This document shows positions 63,749-64,000 of a stretch of DNA of 64,000 nucleotides, piece by piece. Positions within the stretch are counted from its first letter, which is position 1, and each line of letters starts with the position of its first letter. The notes under the pieces were generated by a model, which had not been told where the DNA came from, did not search any database, and was given only the letters and a program-made list of their open reading frames with translations. The position numbers and the translations under genes are program-made. Source of the stretch: Pseudomonas fluorescens NCIMB 11764 (GTDB lineage: Bacteria > Pseudomonadota > Gammaproteobacteria > Pseudomonadales > Pseudomonadaceae); the NCBI RefSeq assembly GCF_000293885.2, contig NZ_CP010945.1, positions 2,996,001-3,060,000 on the forward strand. The letters run 5' to 3'.

Positions 63749-64000
63749 TGTCCCGCCGTTTGCCCGTGATTCTGCTGCTTGTCTTGCTGCCTTTATGGCT
63801 GGCCGCCAGTTATGGCGCGCGTTATGGCTTCATGGAGGATGCGCAGTGGGTCGGTCTCTGCGTCGACGACGCGAGCCGCTGGGAATGCGTGGTCCGTTCG
63901 AACCTGGGCTTGATGATTCATTTCCAGGTATTGGGCTGGACCGCCCTGGCGGCAGCGGTAATCGGCTTTGTGTTGCCGGGCCGGGCAGGGTGGTGGTTGG
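63749..64000 (+). CDS. Small membrane protein, start only (3' end outside window)
   Basis: 84 residues visible from ATG 63749, with GGAG at 63738-63741. Two membrane segments (about 6-22 and 58-78) with a short periplasmic loop containing two Cys (LCVDDASRWECVV). Not recognised. The 227 bases between it and the divergent hydrolase gene contain the shared promoter region, in which I see no specific site. Confidence 0.7.

Overview
The window is about 61% GC chromosomal DNA and looks like a Pseudomonas of the P. fluorescens group. The reasons are the single large polar-flagellum cluster (fliD through cheW), the gene order flhA-flhF-fleN-fliA-cheYZAB-motCD followed by cytochrome c maturation genes, and repeated REP/REPIN-type palindromes between genes. 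No tRNA, rRNA, insertion sequence, phage or CRISPR array was seen.

Bases 1-35,703 (+ strand) are an almost unbroken motility locus. It begins with the 3' end of fliD, then fliS and a fliT-like gene, the sigma-54 activator fleQ, the two-component pair fleS-fleR, and fliEFGHIJ. An embedded phosphorelay/partner-switch module (hsbA-hsbR-hptB) follows. After it come fliKLMNOPQR-flhB, flhA-flhF-fleN-fliA, cheY-cheZ-cheA-cheB, motC-motD, a ParA/CheW-like pair for polar placement of the chemosensory array (parC/parP), cheW and a DUF2802 gene. Sites with GG-N10-GC spacing mark sigma-54 promoters before fleSR, fliE, fliK, fliL and flhA. One well-spaced sigma-28-like site lies before fliS. This fits a regulatory cascade FleQ -> FleSR -> FliA.

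Bases 35,768-37,668 (- strand) encode a second, divergent export-switch pair: a FliK-like protein and a free-standing FlhB C-domain-like protein. Bases 37,866-44,829 are the complete System I cytochrome c maturation operon ccmABCDEFGHI, followed by a small lipoprotein gene.

Bases 45,328-49,064 are a more plastic stretch: an isolated phnN, a decayed excisionase-HTH/PIN toxin remnant, an intact hicAB toxin-antitoxin pair, an MFS transporter and a DUF5666-like exported protein. Then come sbp (sulfate binding), a voltage-gated-type K+ channel with a C-terminal zinc ribbon, and a urea transporter.

Bases 52,322-58,870 (- strand) form the glyoxylate-to-glycerate operon gcl-hyi-glxR-ttuD-pyk, which carries glyoxylate to pyruvate apart from enolase. 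It is flanked by a GlcG-like gene and a RutR-like TetR regulator. Two identical TTGTATACAA palindromes lie in the gcl upstream region. The window ends with a DUF808 membrane protein, mlaA (outer-membrane lipid asymmetry) in an operon with a secreted alpha/beta-hydrolase, and the start of a small membrane protein gene.

The points most worth a second look are four CheY-docking-like motifs in the CheA linker that match motifs in FliM, FliN and CheZ, the second FliK/FlhB-like pair, the unassigned palindromes before gcl, and the zinc-ribbon K+ channel.
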